Shown: positions 1 through 9,934, numbered from the stretch's first letter. The stretch: DNA of 64,000 nucleotides from Collinsella sp. (GCA_019414245.1 DXMK01000008.1:45528-109527); one strand, 5' to 3'. Notes: generated from the sequence alone by a model not told the origin. A program made the numbers and translations.

Positions 1-491
1 AACACCGTCACCTCGACCGTGCCCGTGCGTTCATCGGCTTCATCGACGGTAAAATCGAGCGGGAACTGCGTAAAGCCGTTACCCCACTCAAGGCCACCCT
101 TGAGCGCGGTCGAAACGGTATCGACCGAAACGCTCTCGGACAGGTTGGCGGTGTTCAGACGACGCATCACGCCGTAGCCAATCTGCATGCCCACGATCAG
201 CACCAAAATACCGATGACCACGGCCATCGCGGTCTTCGTAATGGTATGGCTCACCTGCGAGCCCGAAGGATCGTCCTCGGACAGCGGGTCGATATGTTTT
301 GCCTGGCTCGCGCGGTCCTCGCTGCGCAGCTGCGCTAGCGCCGCTTTATCACCGCGCTTGGCCGCAGCCTCCTTCTCACGCATGCGCTCGGTACGCTTTT
401 TGGCGAGCGTGGGATCCAAGACACCGGATGCATCGATTTCGGAGAATAACTCCGTCACTTCTTCCGGAGTCAAAGGGTTCTTGTCAGCCAT
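1..491 (-). CDS. Putative single-pass membrane protein, C-terminus cut off by the window edge
   Basis: The frame opens at an ATG at 491 and stays open to the window edge, so only about 163 N-terminal residues are visible. The first 80 residues are charged and rich in Glu, Lys and Arg (it starts MADKNPLTPEEV). One hydrophobic segment follows at about residues 87-105 (AMAVVIGILVLIVGMQIGY), then a predicted extracytoplasmic part. The gene starts 19 bases after the ABC transporter stop, so it is probably the last known member of the same transcript. I do not recognise a family; the layout suggests a cytoplasmic tail, one anchor and an external domain. Confidence 0.7.
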   Translation of the reverse strand, partial: MADKNPLTPEEVTELFSEIDASGVLDPTLAKKRTERMREKEAAAKRGDKAALAQLRSEDRASQAKHIDPLSEDDPSGSQVSHTITKTAMAVVIGILVLIVGMQIGYGVMRRLNTANLSESVSVDTVSTALKGGLEWGNGFTQFPLDFTVDEADERTGTVEVTV

Positions 492-510
492 AAACTTCCT
501 GTCATATCAA

Positions 511-2283
511 TCAGTCGAGCTCGTGCGCACGCGCACCTTCGAACTGCATTCGATAGTAACGGGCATAGGTGCCGCCACGGGCGAGAAGCTCCTCGTGCGT
601 GCCACGCTCCACAACGCGACCATGCTCAACGGTCGCAATCTCATCGGCGTGCTTAATGGTCGAGAGACGATGGGCGATGATGATCGTGGTGCGGCCGCGT
701 GCCAGCTCTTCGAGCGACTCCTGCACCGCCTCCTCGCTCTCGTTATCCAAAGCACTCGTCGCCTCATCCAAAATAAGGATCTTGGGGTTCTTGAGAAACA
801 CGCGCGCGATGGCAACGCGCTGCTTCTGTCCGCCCGAAAGACGGCTGCCGCGCTCGCCCACCACGGTGTCGTAGCCCTGCGGAAGCGACTCGATAAAGGC
901 ATCGATGTTGGCGCGACGGGCGGCCTCGGCGATCTCTTCCGCCGTAGCGCCCGGCTTGCCGTAGGCGATGTTCTCGCCAATCGTACCGTCAAACAGATAG
1001 ACATCCTGCTGCACCAGGCCGATGGCGCGGCGCAGGCTCTGCTGCGTCACATCGCGCACGTCCTGACCGTCGATGCTAATGGATCCGGTAGCCACGTCAT
1101 AAAAGCGCGGCAGCAGCGAACAGGTCGTGGACTTGCCGCCGCCCGAAGGGCCAACCAAAGCGATGGTCTGCCCGGGCTTGATGGACAGGTCCATATGGTC
1201 GATAACGGGACGCTCGTCGGCATAGCCCTCGCCCAGCTCAACGTCCTCGTAGTTAAAGCACACGTCGTGATACTCCACGGCGCCGGCAGTCACCTGCAGA
1301 TCAGTGGCGCCCGGCTTGTCCTGGATATCCGGCGCGGTCGAGAGCACCTCGTCCATACGCTTAAAGCCGGCGATAGCCTTCTGATACGTTTCGGCCGAAT
1401 TGACGAGCGTCTCAAGCGGCGTGCAGAACAGCGAAATATAGAGTGCAAAGGTCGCCATATCGACCGCCTGTAGCTGTCCCTGGGCGACCAGCCAGCCGCC
1501 CAGCAGCACCACGATCACATAGAGCACACCCGAGAGCAGGCCATACGTCGCGGTATAGACGCCCATGGCGTGATACATGTTCTCCTTGGACGAAAGATAG
1601 CGATTGTTGGAGGCGCGGAACTTGAAGCGTTCGGTCTCCTCGTTGGCAAAGCTCTTGACCACGCGCATGCCCGCCAGCGAATCCTGCAGCTGCGCATTGA
1701 TGCCGCTGATCTTTTTGCGGTTGTCGCTAAAGACCTCGCGCATACGCATGTTTTGCCAAAACATGATGACCGCAAACGCCGCCGTCACCACGGCCATGGC
1801 GAGCGCCAGCACCGGGGCGATGGTAAAGAGGATCACAAACGAGCCGATAATCTCGATGCCGCAGATGATGATCCACTCGGGCACGTGGTGCGCCGCCTCG
1901 CAGATATCGAACAGGTCGTTGACCACGCGGCTCATCATGTCGCCGGAGCTGTTGCGGTCGAAGTACGCAAAGCTAAAGCGCTCATACTGGTCGAACAGGT
2001 CCTCGCGCATTTTGGACTCCATGCGCGCACCCATCACGTGACCCCAATAGCTCACAAAGTAGCGGCAGGCGCAGCGGACGGCATACATCAGCACCAAGCC
2101 CACCGCGATCATGCCGAGCGCCTGCATAATGGCAGCCTGACCCTGAGTAAATAGCCCACCGGTCAAATTGCGCAGGATAATGGGGAACGCCAGGTCAATG
2201 GCGGCAAGCACCAGAGCACAAACAGTATCAGCAACAAAAAGCCCCATCTGGGGCTTGTAGTACGAAAGAAACCTCTTCAGCAT
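511..2283 (-). CDS. ABC-type exporter, fused permease and ATPase (half-transporter)
   Basis: 590 residues, the usual size of an MsbA/MdlB-type half-transporter. The N-terminal half (about 1-310) has six hydrophobic segments of the ABC type 1 exporter fold. The C-terminal ATPase has Walker A (GPSGGGKSTT, about residue 378), the signature LSGGQKQR, Walker B with ILILDEATSAL and the switch His in IIAHRLSTI, so it should hydrolyse ATP. One gene of this kind normally works as a homodimer, pumping lipids, drugs or peptides outward. A GAGG ribosome-binding site precedes the ATG. A strong hairpin (2315-2353) separates it from the Nudix gene. The substrate cannot be read from the sequence. Confidence 0.9.
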   Translation of the reverse strand: MLKRFLSYYKPQMGLFVADTVCALVLAAIDLAFPIILRNLTGGLFTQGQAAIMQALGMIAVGLVLMYAVRCACRYFVSYWGHVMGARMESKMREDLFDQYERFSFAYFDRNSSGDMMSRVVNDLFDICEAAHHVPEWIIICGIEIIGSFVILFTIAPVLALAMAVVTAAFAVIMFWQNMRMREVFSDNRKKISGINAQLQDSLAGMRVVKSFANEETERFKFRASNNRYLSSKENMYHAMGVYTATYGLLSGVLYVIVVLLGGWLVAQGQLQAVDMATFALYISLFCTPLETLVNSAETYQKAIAGFKRMDEVLSTAPDIQDKPGATDLQVTAGAVEYHDVCFNYEDVELGEGYADERPVIDHMDLSIKPGQTIALVGPSGGGKSTTCSLLPRFYDVATGSISIDGQDVRDVTQQSLRRAIGLVQQDVYLFDGTIGENIAYGKPGATAEEIAEAARRANIDAFIESLPQGYDTVVGERGSRLSGGQKQRVAIARVFLKNPKILILDEATSALDNESEEAVQESLEELARGRTTIIIAHRLSTIKHADEIATVEHGRVVERGTHEELLARGGTYARYYRMQFEGARAHELD

Positions 2284-2314
2284 GTGATCCTCAAAGAAAT
2301 ATCAGCAACGTAAG

Positions 2315-2353
2315 GCCCTGGGACAAAGCAATCAGTAGTACTTGTCCCAGGGC
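2315..2353 (-). terminator. Hairpin between the Nudix gene and the ABC transporter gene
   Basis: Perfect 12-bp inverted repeat (GCCCTGGGACAA / TTGTCCCAGGGC) with a 15-base loop. It lies just downstream of the Nudix stop codon on the minus strand. The run of U after the stem is weak, so it may only partly terminate or may stabilise the upstream mRNA. Confidence 0.6.
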
Positions 2354-2365
2354 TATCCCCACTCG

Positions 2366-3061
2366 TTAAAGCTCCGTGCCCCCAAGGCGGTGCGCGATGC
2401 TGTCGCAGGCAAGCGCGCCTACGACGGTCTTGGCGTCTTCGATCTTGCCGTCGAGCACGGCGTCGATCAGCTCGTGCAGCGGCACGAGGTCCACGTTGAC
2501 AAACTCGTCATCATCGGGGTTGGGTGCATCGAACTCGAGCTTGGTGGCCAGGTAGATGTGAATGATCTCGTCGCAGAAGCCGCAGGACGTGACAATCGAC
2601 GTCAAAAAGCGAATGCGACCGGCCCTAAAGCCCGTCTCCTCATGCAGCTCGCGCTTGGCGCAATCGAGCGGGTCCTCGCCTGGATCGAGCTTGCCGGCGG
2701 GAATCTCGACCGTCACGCGGTCGATGGCGGTGCGGTACTGGCGCACCAGTACGATCTTGCCGCTCTCGGTCAGTGCCACAACAGCCGCCGCACCCGGATG
2801 GCGAACGATATCGCGGGCGCTACGGCGACCGTTGGGCAGCTCAACCTCAAGACGGTGGACGTCGAGGATCTTGCCCTTCCAGGCGCACTCCTCCGAAAGA
2901 ATCTTCTCGTGCAGCTCGGCATCGTGCGGGTCGTCATCGCCCAGCACCAGCGCCGGCTCGTCAGCGACCTCGCCACCAGGCTCGCCCTCGGCGTGCCCAT
3001 ACACGCGGCTGTCCTCTTCGACGATCTGCGCGTCCACGAGCTCTTCGTTCTTCTCGTCCAT
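2366..3061 (-). CDS. Nudix hydrolase, ADP-ribose pyrophosphatase type
   Basis: A complete Nudix box is present (G-x5-E-x7-REL-x-EE-x-GF, in AGKLDPGE...KRELHEETGF), preceded by VEIPAGKL, which is typical of the ADP-ribose pyrophosphatase (NudF-like) subgroup. It would cleave ADP-ribose or a related nucleoside diphosphate into AMP and a sugar phosphate, with Mg2+ held by the box glutamates. An ATG three codons further upstream (3070) is possible, but AGAGGA is far better spaced (9 bases) from the ATG at 3061, giving 231 residues. The N-terminal 60 residues are acidic and variable. It follows purD closely, suggesting co-transcription. Confidence 0.85.
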   Translation of the reverse strand: MDEKNEELVDAQIVEEDSRVYGHAEGEPGGEVADEPALVLGDDDPHDAELHEKILSEECAWKGKILDVHRLEVELPNGRRSARDIVRHPGAAAVVALTESGKIVLVRQYRTAIDRVTVEIPAGKLDPGEDPLDCAKRELHEETGFRAGRIRFLTSIVTSCGFCDEIIHIYLATKLEFDAPNPDDDEFVNVDLVPLHELIDAVLDGKIEDAKTVVGALACDSIAHRLGGTEL

Positions 3062-3082
3062 CCGTCTCATTCCTCTCGGATT

Positions 3083-4387
3083 TTAGGCATCCCAGGCGTC
3101 GCGGCCGCGCAGCGCGCGCAGGCCGATGTCGTGACGCAGGGTCTTGCCCTCAAAATCAATCTTCTCGCAGGCCTCGTAGGCAAGGTTGCGAGCGTTCTCG
3201 AACGTGTCGCCCAGAGCGGTCACGGCAAGCACGCGGCCGCCATTGGTCACGAGCTGACCGTCCACCACGGCAGTTCCCGCATGGTACACGGTCACGTTCT
3301 CCATGGCCTCGGCATCCTCAATACCGGTGATGACCTTTCCTTTCTCGTAGCTGCCGGGGTAGCCCGCGCTCGTCAGGACAACGGCCACGGCCCACTCGTC
3401 ACGCCAGTCGAGCTCAATCTGATCGAGCTCGCAGTTGGCACAAGCCAGCATGACCTCGACCAGGTCGTTCTTAAGGCGCGGCAGCACGACCTGCGTCTCG
3501 GGGTCGCCAAAGCGGGCATTGAACTCCAGCACCTTGGGACCGGCGGGGGTGAGCATAAAGCCGCCGTACAGGCAGCCGCGGTAGTCGATACCCTCGGCAG
3601 CGAGCTCGGCCACGGTCTGCTCCATGACCGCCACCATGGTGGCGTGCTCCTCGTCAGTCACGATGGGCACCGGGCTGTAGACGCCCATGCCGCCGGTGTT
3701 GGGACCAAGGTCGCCCTCAAGCGCGCGCTTGTGGTCCTGCGAGGTAGCCATGGGGCGCACGGTCTTGCCGTCGGTAAAGGCCAGCAGCGAGCACTCGGGG
3801 CCGGTCAGCATCTCCTCGATGACCACGGTGTTGCCGGCATCGCCAAAGGTGCCGCCAAAGCACTCGCGCACGGCTTCCTCGGCCTGCTCAAGTTCGGTCG
3901 CCACGATAACGCCCTTGCCGGCGGCAAGGCCGTCAGCCTTCACGACCAGCGGGGCGCCCTGCTCGCGTACGTAGGCGAGAGCCGAAGCCTCGTCGGTAAA
4001 CGAACCATAGGCTGCCGTCGGAATACCGGCGCGCTCCATGAGCTGCTTGGAGAACAGCTTGGAGCCCTCCATCTGGGCACCCTCGGCACCCGGGCCAAAG
4101 CAGGGAATACCCGCCGCCCGCACGGCGTCGGCCACGCCCGCCACAAGCGGAGCCTCGGGGCCAATTACCACGAGTCCGCATCCGTGGCTCTGCGCAAACG
4201 CCGCCACGGCCGCAGGATCGCAGTCGTCGAGAACAACGTTCTCGCCGCAGCTCGCGGTGCCGCCGTTGCCCGGCGCGATGTAGAGCTTGCCGGCGCGCGG
4301 TGATGCTGCGAGCTTAGCTGCCAAAGCATGCTCACGGCCGCCGCTGCCCAACAACAGGATGTCGATGGTTTGAGTGTCCGCCTTCAA
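3083..4387 (-). CDS. purD: Phosphoribosylamine-glycine ligase (GAR synthetase)
   Basis: Catalyses the ATP-dependent joining of glycine to 5-phosphoribosylamine, an early step of de novo purine synthesis in the cytoplasm. The protein opens with the family N-terminus IDILLLGSGGREHALA and contains ATP-grasp features (VVKADGLAAGKGV, EFNARFGDPETQ, GGMGVYSP). The reading frame is open further upstream into purA, but a TTG at 4387 has an excellent GAGGAGG site just before it and gives 434 residues, the normal family length; the upstream extension has no family likeness. Between purA and purD is a strong hairpin, so purD may be partly uncoupled from purA. Confidence 0.93.
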   Translation of the reverse strand: MKADTQTIDILLLGSGGREHALAAKLAASPRAGKLYIAPGNGGTASCGENVVLDDCDPAAVAAFAQSHGCGLVVIGPEAPLVAGVADAVRAAGIPCFGPGAEGAQMEGSKLFSKQLMERAGIPTAAYGSFTDEASALAYVREQGAPLVVKADGLAAGKGVIVATELEQAEEAVRECFGGTFGDAGNTVVIEEMLTGPECSLLAFTDGKTVRPMATSQDHKRALEGDLGPNTGGMGVYSPVPIVTDEEHATMVAVMEQTVAELAAEGIDYRGCLYGGFMLTPAGPKVLEFNARFGDPETQVVLPRLKNDLVEVMLACANCELDQIELDWRDEWAVAVVLTSAGYPGSYEKGKVITGIEDAEAMENVTVYHAGTAVVDGQLVTNGGRVLAVTALGDTFENARNLAYEACEKIDFEGKTLRHDIGLRALRGRDAWDA

Positions 4388-4441
4388 GGGTGCCTCCTCT
4401 ATGGATGAATGGCCCGCTCCGCGCGAGCCCTTTGCAAGCAA

Positions 4442-4483
4442 ATATACCCCTCGGCCGCCCGTCCGGGCTGCAAAGGGGTATAT
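4442..4483 (-). terminator. Hairpin between purA and purD
   Basis: Inverted repeat ATATACCCC (4442-4450) / GGGGTATAT (4475-4483) with a further near-perfect inner stem of GC-rich bases. It sits directly after purA on the minus strand and is followed there by a short T-rich stretch. Confidence 0.6.
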
Positions 4484-4505
4484 CGCAATAACCAAATAGT
4501 CCCGA

Positions 4506-5792
<1,287 letters not shown>

Positions 5793-5885
5793 GTTTACTC
5801 CTTACATTCATGGACTGTCTACGCGCCACGCCGGCACGCAGAAGCACAAAACATTCCCAGTATACCCGTGCAACGGGCGCCTGTC

Positions 5886-7277
5886 CTACTCCTCGGCATG
5901 TGCCCCATCAAGCTCATAGAACTTGGTGGATGCCGGCAGGAACATCAGGTCGACGTCGCCGATCGGGCCCGAACGGTTCTTGGCCACGACGATACGCGTA
6001 ACGCCCTCGTCGGGTCGATCGTCACGCGAGGCTTCGGCCTCGTCGGCGGAGCGGTCCAAGAACATAACGATATCGGCGTCCTGCTCGATGGAGCCCGATT
6101 CACGAAGGTCGGAAAGCTGCGGGCGCTTGCCGGTACGGGATTCGACCTGACGCGAGAGCTGCGACAGCGCGATGAGCGGGATCTTGAGCTCCTTGGCCAT
6201 GATCTTCAGACCACGCGACATCTCCGAAACCTCGACGGTACGGCTCTCGGAACGACGGCCCGGCGGAGGACTCACCAGCTGCAGGTAGTCCAGGATGATA
6301 ATTGCCTTCTCCTTGTTATGGAGCATACGGCGGCTCTTGGCGCGAATCTCGGTCACTGTGGTGCCGGGCGTATCGTCAATCAGAATATCGAGCTTAGACA
6401 AGGTCTGCGTGGCCTCGTTGATATTGGCCCACTGCTCGGGGCTAATGCGGCCCATGCGGAAGTCACTAATCGAGATCATGGCGTAGGCGCAAATCAGACG
6501 CTGGGCAATTTCCTTGCCCGACATCTCCAGCGAGAAGAAGCCGACGGTATAACCAGCAGCGGCAGCGTTGAGCGCCAGGTTCAGAGCGAACGACGTCTTA
6601 CCTACAGCAGGACGGGCGCCGATGATGATGAGCTGGCCCTCGCGAAAACCCATGAGCATGCGGTCGAGTGACGGAAAGCCCGTGGGCACGCCCGCAGCCT
6701 GGCCACCGGCCTGGCACACTTCCTCGGCCTCGTTATAGGCCTCGACCATAAACTCGGTCAACGTCTTGTAGCTCGACTTGACCTCGCGCGCCGTAACCTT
6801 GAGCAGCTTGCTCTCGGCCAGCTCGACAACCTCTTTGGTGTCGGTGGGGGCGTTATATGCCAGCGCGTTGATCTCGTTAGTGGCGCCGATCAGCTCGCGC
6901 AGCATCGAATCGCGACGAACGATGGCGGCATGGTGCTGCCAGTTCACGAGCGACAGAGTCTGACCCATCAGCTCCAAAATGTAGGCCTCGCCGCCCACGG
7001 CATCGAGCTTGTTGATGCTTCGCAGGTAATCGATCAGCGAGATGGAGTCGATGGGAATGCGGCTGTTGTACATATCGACCATCGCGGTGTAGATGGTCTT
7101 ATGAATGGGCCGGTAGAAATCATCGGGCTGCAGCTCGACCTGGGCCTCTTCGACCACCTCGGGCGATAGCAGCATAGCGGCCAGTACATTGGCCTCTGCA
7201 TCTTGGTTTTGGGGAAGACCCAACTTGGAGCCGCGGTCCTCAACCGTCAGCCCGGTCTCCCTATCGTCATATGCCAT
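5886..7277 (-). CDS. dnaB: Replicative DNA helicase DnaB
   Basis: Hexameric 5'-3' helicase that unwinds DNA ahead of the replisome. An N-terminal DnaB domain (LPQNQDAEANVLAAMLLS) is followed by a RecA-like motor with Walker A GARPAVGKTSFALN (about residue 210), a Walker B-like IIILDYLQL and the DnaB C-terminal signatures LSQLSRQVE and DLRESGSIEQDAD. Two ATGs upstream (7283 and 7289) are possible, but GAGG is best placed for the ATG at 7277, giving 463 residues. No classical DnaC loader is visible in the window; the DUF721 protein near recF is a candidate functional partner. Confidence 0.95.
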   Translation of the reverse strand: MAYDDRETGLTVEDRGSKLGLPQNQDAEANVLAAMLLSPEVVEEAQVELQPDDFYRPIHKTIYTAMVDMYNSRIPIDSISLIDYLRSINKLDAVGGEAYILELMGQTLSLVNWQHHAAIVRRDSMLRELIGATNEINALAYNAPTDTKEVVELAESKLLKVTAREVKSSYKTLTEFMVEAYNEAEEVCQAGGQAAGVPTGFPSLDRMLMGFREGQLIIIGARPAVGKTSFALNLALNAAAAGYTVGFFSLEMSGKEIAQRLICAYAMISISDFRMGRISPEQWANINEATQTLSKLDILIDDTPGTTVTEIRAKSRRMLHNKEKAIIILDYLQLVSPPPGRRSESRTVEVSEMSRGLKIMAKELKIPLIALSQLSRQVESRTGKRPQLSDLRESGSIEQDADIVMFLDRSADEAEASRDDRPDEGVTRIVVAKNRSGPIGDVDLMFLPASTKFYELDGAHAEE

Positions 7278-7430
7278 GAGCATCCTCATTCATATCGCTT
7301 GCGAGCATCCATAGTATCAGCCACGGTCCCAAAACGCGCCGCGCGCGCCAATCATCACCGAACCAAACGGATGAACGGTCCTGTATATAGGACTTCGACG
7401 CAACGTTCACCATGACACTCACTCAGCGCA

Positions 7431-7468
7431 AAAAACAAAAGGGCGCCCTGGTTTCCCAGAGCGCCCTT
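7431..7468 (-). terminator. Terminator of the rpsF-ssb-rpsR-rplI operon
   Basis: Strong GC-rich stem (GGGCGCTCTGG / CCAGGGCGCCC) just after rplI, followed on the minus strand by TTTTGTTTTTT. This is a textbook intrinsic terminator and marks the operon end before dnaB. Confidence 0.9.
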
Positions 7469-7500
7469 CTTAGAACAAGATTGTTGCGTTGCAGCAAATG

Positions 7501-8040
7501 CTACTCGGCAGCAGCCTCAGTCTCGACCTCGGCGGTCTCGGCCTCGGCGACCTCAGCGGCCTCCTCGACCTCAGCCTCGGCAGCGAGCTCCTCGGCGGTA
7601 ACGCCGACGAGAACGACAACCTCGGCCTTGATCTCGCGGTACAGCGAGATGGCAACGGTGTGGGCACCGGCAACCTTGATGGGCTTACCGAGCTCGACGC
7701 GCTTGCGGTCGATGTCCATACCGAGCTGAGCCTTGATGGCGTCAGCGATCATAGCGGCGGTAACGGAGCCAAAGAGGATGCCCTCGTCGCCGACCTTGAC
7801 GTCAACGGTGACCGTCTTGCCCTCAAAGGCAGCCTTGGTCTCGTTGGCGGTAGCCAGACGGACGGCCTCGCGCTTGGCGATGTTGTTGCGACGCTCGTCA
7901 AGCTGCTTGAGGTTGCCCTTGGTGGCGGCAACAGCGAGCTTCTTGGGGAACAGGAAGTTCTCAGCGTAACCCTGAGCGACCTCTACGACGTCACCCTCGC
8001 CGCCCTTGCCCTTGATCTCATCGAGAAGAATAACCTTCAT
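7501..8040 (-). CDS. rplI: Large-subunit ribosomal protein bL9, with acidic C-terminal extension
   Basis: Binds 23S rRNA at the base of the L1 stalk. The N-terminal MKVILLDEIKGKGGEGDVVEVAQGYAENFL-type region is the conserved rRNA-binding part of bL9, and the C-terminal globular domain ends near residue 150. At 179 residues it is about 30 longer than usual; the extra tail is almost only Ala, Glu, Val and Thr and should be disordered and acidic. It is the last gene of the rpsF operon. Confidence 0.95.
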   Translation of the reverse strand: MKVILLDEIKGKGGEGDVVEVAQGYAENFLFPKKLAVAATKGNLKQLDERRNNIAKREAVRLATANETKAAFEGKTVTVDVKVGDEGILFGSVTAAMIADAIKAQLGMDIDRKRVELGKPIKVAGAHTVAISLYREIKAEVVVLVGVTAEELAAEAEVEEAAEVAEAETAEVETEAAAE

Positions 8041-8055
8041 GATGCGTCTCCCTTC

Positions 8056-8322
8056 TTAGCCGCGGTCGCGGTTGCCACGAGAGGAAACCACGGGGACGGT
8101 GTACGGCAGGAGAGCCATCTCGCGGGCGCGCTTGATGGCGTTGGCGATGTCATGCTGATGCTGCGTGCAAGCGCCAGTGACGCGACGGGGCTTGATCTTG
8201 CCACGGTCGGTCATGTACTTACGGAGAAGCTGAGTGTCCTTATAGTCGATGAACTCAGTGTTCTCCTTGCAGAACTGGCAGTACTTACGACGCGGCTGAC
8301 GTGCAGAAAAATCATTAGCCAT
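8056..8322 (-). CDS. rpsR: Small-subunit ribosomal protein bS18
   Basis: 88 residues with the bS18 core (FIDYKDTQLLRKYM and KIKPRRVTGACTQHQHDIANAIKRAREMALLPY). It assembles with bS6 on the platform of the 30S subunit. A CxxC pair near the N-terminus (YCQFC) plus a further Cys suggests the zinc-binding form of the protein. Located between ssb and rplI, the standard order. Confidence 0.95.
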   Translation of the reverse strand: MANDFSARQPRRKYCQFCKENTEFIDYKDTQLLRKYMTDRGKIKPRRVTGACTQHQHDIANAIKRAREMALLPYTVPVVSSRGNRDRG

Positions 8323-8394
8323 GTCAAAATACCTTTCATTTGGCTACTTCGGCGAACCGAAGCCGCCTCTCACTCAAAAATAGGTGAACAACCC

Positions 8395-8847
8395 TTAGAA
8401 CGGGATGTCCTCATCGTAGACGTCGACCGCGGGCGGCGTAGCCACCGGTGCGGCAGGACGTGCTGCGGGCGCGGGAGCTGCGGGGGCGTAACCGCCCTGA
8501 TCGTAGCCGCCCTGGCCACCACGGGAGCTCATAAACTCGATCTCATCGACGATGACCTCAAGCTTGCTCCGGCGCTGACCGTCGCGCTCCCAAGAGCTGT
8601 AGCGCAGCTTGCCCTCGATCGCGACCTTGTTTCCCTTTGCCAGGAAACGGCTCACGGCCTCGGCGCGGGTGCCGAACATGGTACAGTCGACAAAGTTGGG
8701 ATAGTCCTCCCACTCGCCAGTCTGCGCGTTGCGGCGACGATCGTTCACGGCGACGCCAAAGGACAGAACCTGGGTTCCGCCGGCGGTGGCGCGCAGCTCG
8801 GGATCGCGGGTGAGGTTACCGGTGATGTTCACTCGATTGATGCTCAT
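8395..8847 (-). CDS. ssb: Single-stranded DNA-binding protein
   Basis: 150 residues. The OB-fold occupies about residues 1-110 (INRVNITGNLTRDPELR, VAVNDRR, FVDCTMFGTRAEAVSRFLAKG). A Gly/Ala/Pro-rich flexible linker follows, and the acidic tip DEDIPF is the classic SSB tail that docks replication and repair proteins. It coats ssDNA during replication and sits in the ribosomal operon between rpsF and rpsR, its usual place. Confidence 0.95.
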   Translation of the reverse strand: MSINRVNITGNLTRDPELRATAGGTQVLSFGVAVNDRRRNAQTGEWEDYPNFVDCTMFGTRAEAVSRFLAKGNKVAIEGKLRYSSWERDGQRRSKLEVIVDEIEFMSSRGGQGGYDQGGYAPAAPAPAARPAAPVATPPAVDVYDEDIPF

Positions 8848-8895
8848 AACTCACTACTTCCTCTTGGGGCACAAGCCCAGTCCAAAACGACAGTC

Positions 8896-9189
8896 TTACT
8901 CCTGGTCGTCGCGACGGACGATCATGTGGCGGACCACAGCGTCGGTGATGCGCAGGACGCGATCAAGCTCGGCGATCTGGGTAGGATCTGCGTGGAAGTT
9001 GATGAGGGTGTAGTCACCATCGGTGAGGTCGTTGATCTCGTAGGCGAGCTTGCGCTTGCCCCACTCGTCAACGGAGTCGACCTTGCCAGCGCCCTCAGCG
9101 ATCGTGGTATCGATACGCTTCATAACAGCGAGACGAGTCTCGGGGTCCAGCGACGGGTCAACAAAGAACAGCAGTTCATAAGCCTTCAT
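8896..9189 (-). CDS. rpsF: Small-subunit ribosomal protein bS6
   Basis: 97 residues from the ATG at 9189, which has a perfectly placed GGAGGTG site; an upstream in-frame start at 9210 lies before that site and is unlikely. The sequence MKAYELLFFVDPSLDPE and the later KRKLAYEINDLTDGDYTLINFHAD match bS6. It binds bS18 on the 30S platform. First gene of the operon; a hairpin in its leader may serve in feedback control by the S6:S18 complex. Confidence 0.94.
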   Translation of the reverse strand: MKAYELLFFVDPSLDPETRLAVMKRIDTTIAEGAGKVDSVDEWGKRKLAYEINDLTDGDYTLINFHADPTQIAELDRVLRITDAVVRHMIVRRDDQE

Positions 9190-9215
9190 ATTGTCACCTC
9201 CTCTGGGCAAATGTG

Positions 9216-9244
9216 GCTTCAGGTCGTGAAGGTGCGCCTGAAGC
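9216..9244 (-). promoter_or_regulatory. Leader hairpin upstream of rpsF
   Basis: Perfect 8-bp inverted repeat GCTTCAGG / CCTGAAGC with a 13-base loop in the 5' leader of rpsF. Known rpsF leaders often hold a hairpin recognised by S6:S18; whether this is that motif is inferred from position alone. Confidence 0.45.
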
Positions 9245-9260
9245 AGGAAAAGACTTGGTA

Positions 9261-9289
9261 ATAATATCTTTCAACCTCCTAGGCTGCAA
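9261..9289 (-). promoter_or_regulatory. Promoter of the rpsF operon
   Basis: On the minus strand TTGCAG (-35) and TATTAT (-10) are separated by 17 bases, 70-100 bases upstream of rpsF. The -35 box overlaps a small palindrome CTGCA-AGAATA-TGCAG (9284-9299) that could be an operator. Confidence 0.65.
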
Positions 9290-9299
9290 GAATATGCAG

Positions 9300-9650
9300 C
9301 TACAACCTCATGACCTCCACATATGTCCATGCTCACACGGCACTTCATGCGCATTCCAACCAAATGCTGACCAAATGCTTGACGGATCTGTGTTCAAGAT
9401 ACGGTGCCGTGGGGACAAGCTGAGCCAAGCCGCAGGTCAGCGGGCACAAGGCTGTGGTCGCAAAATGCATACCAGTGGCCCACAGCACCACCCAAAGATT
9501 TTTAAATTCATTGCCAAGTCGCTTATGAATACCCTTTTTTGAACAATTGAGTTGATCAACCACGCTGGTCGGAAGCCGTTTTTTGGGACCTCAAGCCCCA
9601 CTGCAGCGCCAAGCACGGCCAAGCGTTTTAAAAAATGCCAACTTTTCTGT
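9300..9650. other. Intergenic stretch between rpsF and tRNA-Ser, no gene seen
   Basis: About 350 bases between the rpsF promoter and the tRNA-Ser promoter. The short open frames here have no family likeness or ribosome-binding site. I see no RNA gene or repeat. Confidence 0.4.
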
Positions 9651-9678
9651 TTGCACTTTGCGATTCCTCGTGTATACT
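9651..9678 (+). promoter_or_regulatory. Promoter of tRNA-Ser(GGA)
   Basis: TTGCAC (9651-9656) and TATACT (9673-9678) with a 16-base spacer, ending 16 bases before the tRNA. Confidence 0.7.
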
Positions 9679-9694
9679 GACTTTCGCATTTAAC

Positions 9695-9785
9695 GGAGAG
9701 TTGTCCGAGTGGCCGAAGGAGCACGATTGGAAATCGTGTAGGCGTCAAAAGCGTCTCCAGGGTTCAAATCCCTGACTCTCCGCCA
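9695..9785 (+). tRNA. tRNA-Ser, anticodon GGA
   Basis: Folds as a class II tRNA with a long variable arm: acceptor GGAGAGT pairs ACTCTCC, the anticodon loop reads TTGGAAA (GGA), and the T-arm is CAGGG-TTCAAAT-CCCTG. CCA is encoded (9783-9785). It reads UCC and UCU. A terminator follows at once. Confidence 0.95.
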
Positions 9786-9794
9786 GTTAATTCC

Positions 9795-9824
9795 AAAGCA
9801 GGCCTTCGAGCCTGCTTTGTTTTT
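9795..9824 (+). terminator. Terminator after tRNA-Ser(GGA)
   Basis: Stem AAAGCAGGC / GCCTGCTTT (9795-9803, 9810-9818) followed by GTTTTT. Confidence 0.85.
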
Positions 9825-9833
9825 ACCCCACGC

Positions 9834-9924
9834 GGAGGGGTGGCAGAGTGGTTGAATGCGGCGGTCTCGAAAACCGTTTGGCCTGTATAAGGTCACGAGG
9901 GTTCGAATCCCTCCTCCTCCGCCA
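9834..9924 (+). tRNA. tRNA-Ser, anticodon CGA
   Basis: Class II tRNA with a long variable arm; acceptor GGAGGGG pairs CTCCTCC (one G-U), anticodon loop CTCGAAA gives CGA for UCG codons, T-arm GAGGG-TTCGAAT-CCCTC, encoded CCA at 9922-9924. Its 3' end is copied in inverted form 65 bases downstream (see the repeat at 9989). Confidence 0.95.
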
Positions 9925-9934
9925 TTTTGGTTGA

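Noticed and set aside
2342..4303. 653-codon open frame antisense to purD and the Nudix gene
   Set aside because: Covers two genes with intact motifs on the other strand; its own product has no known fold.
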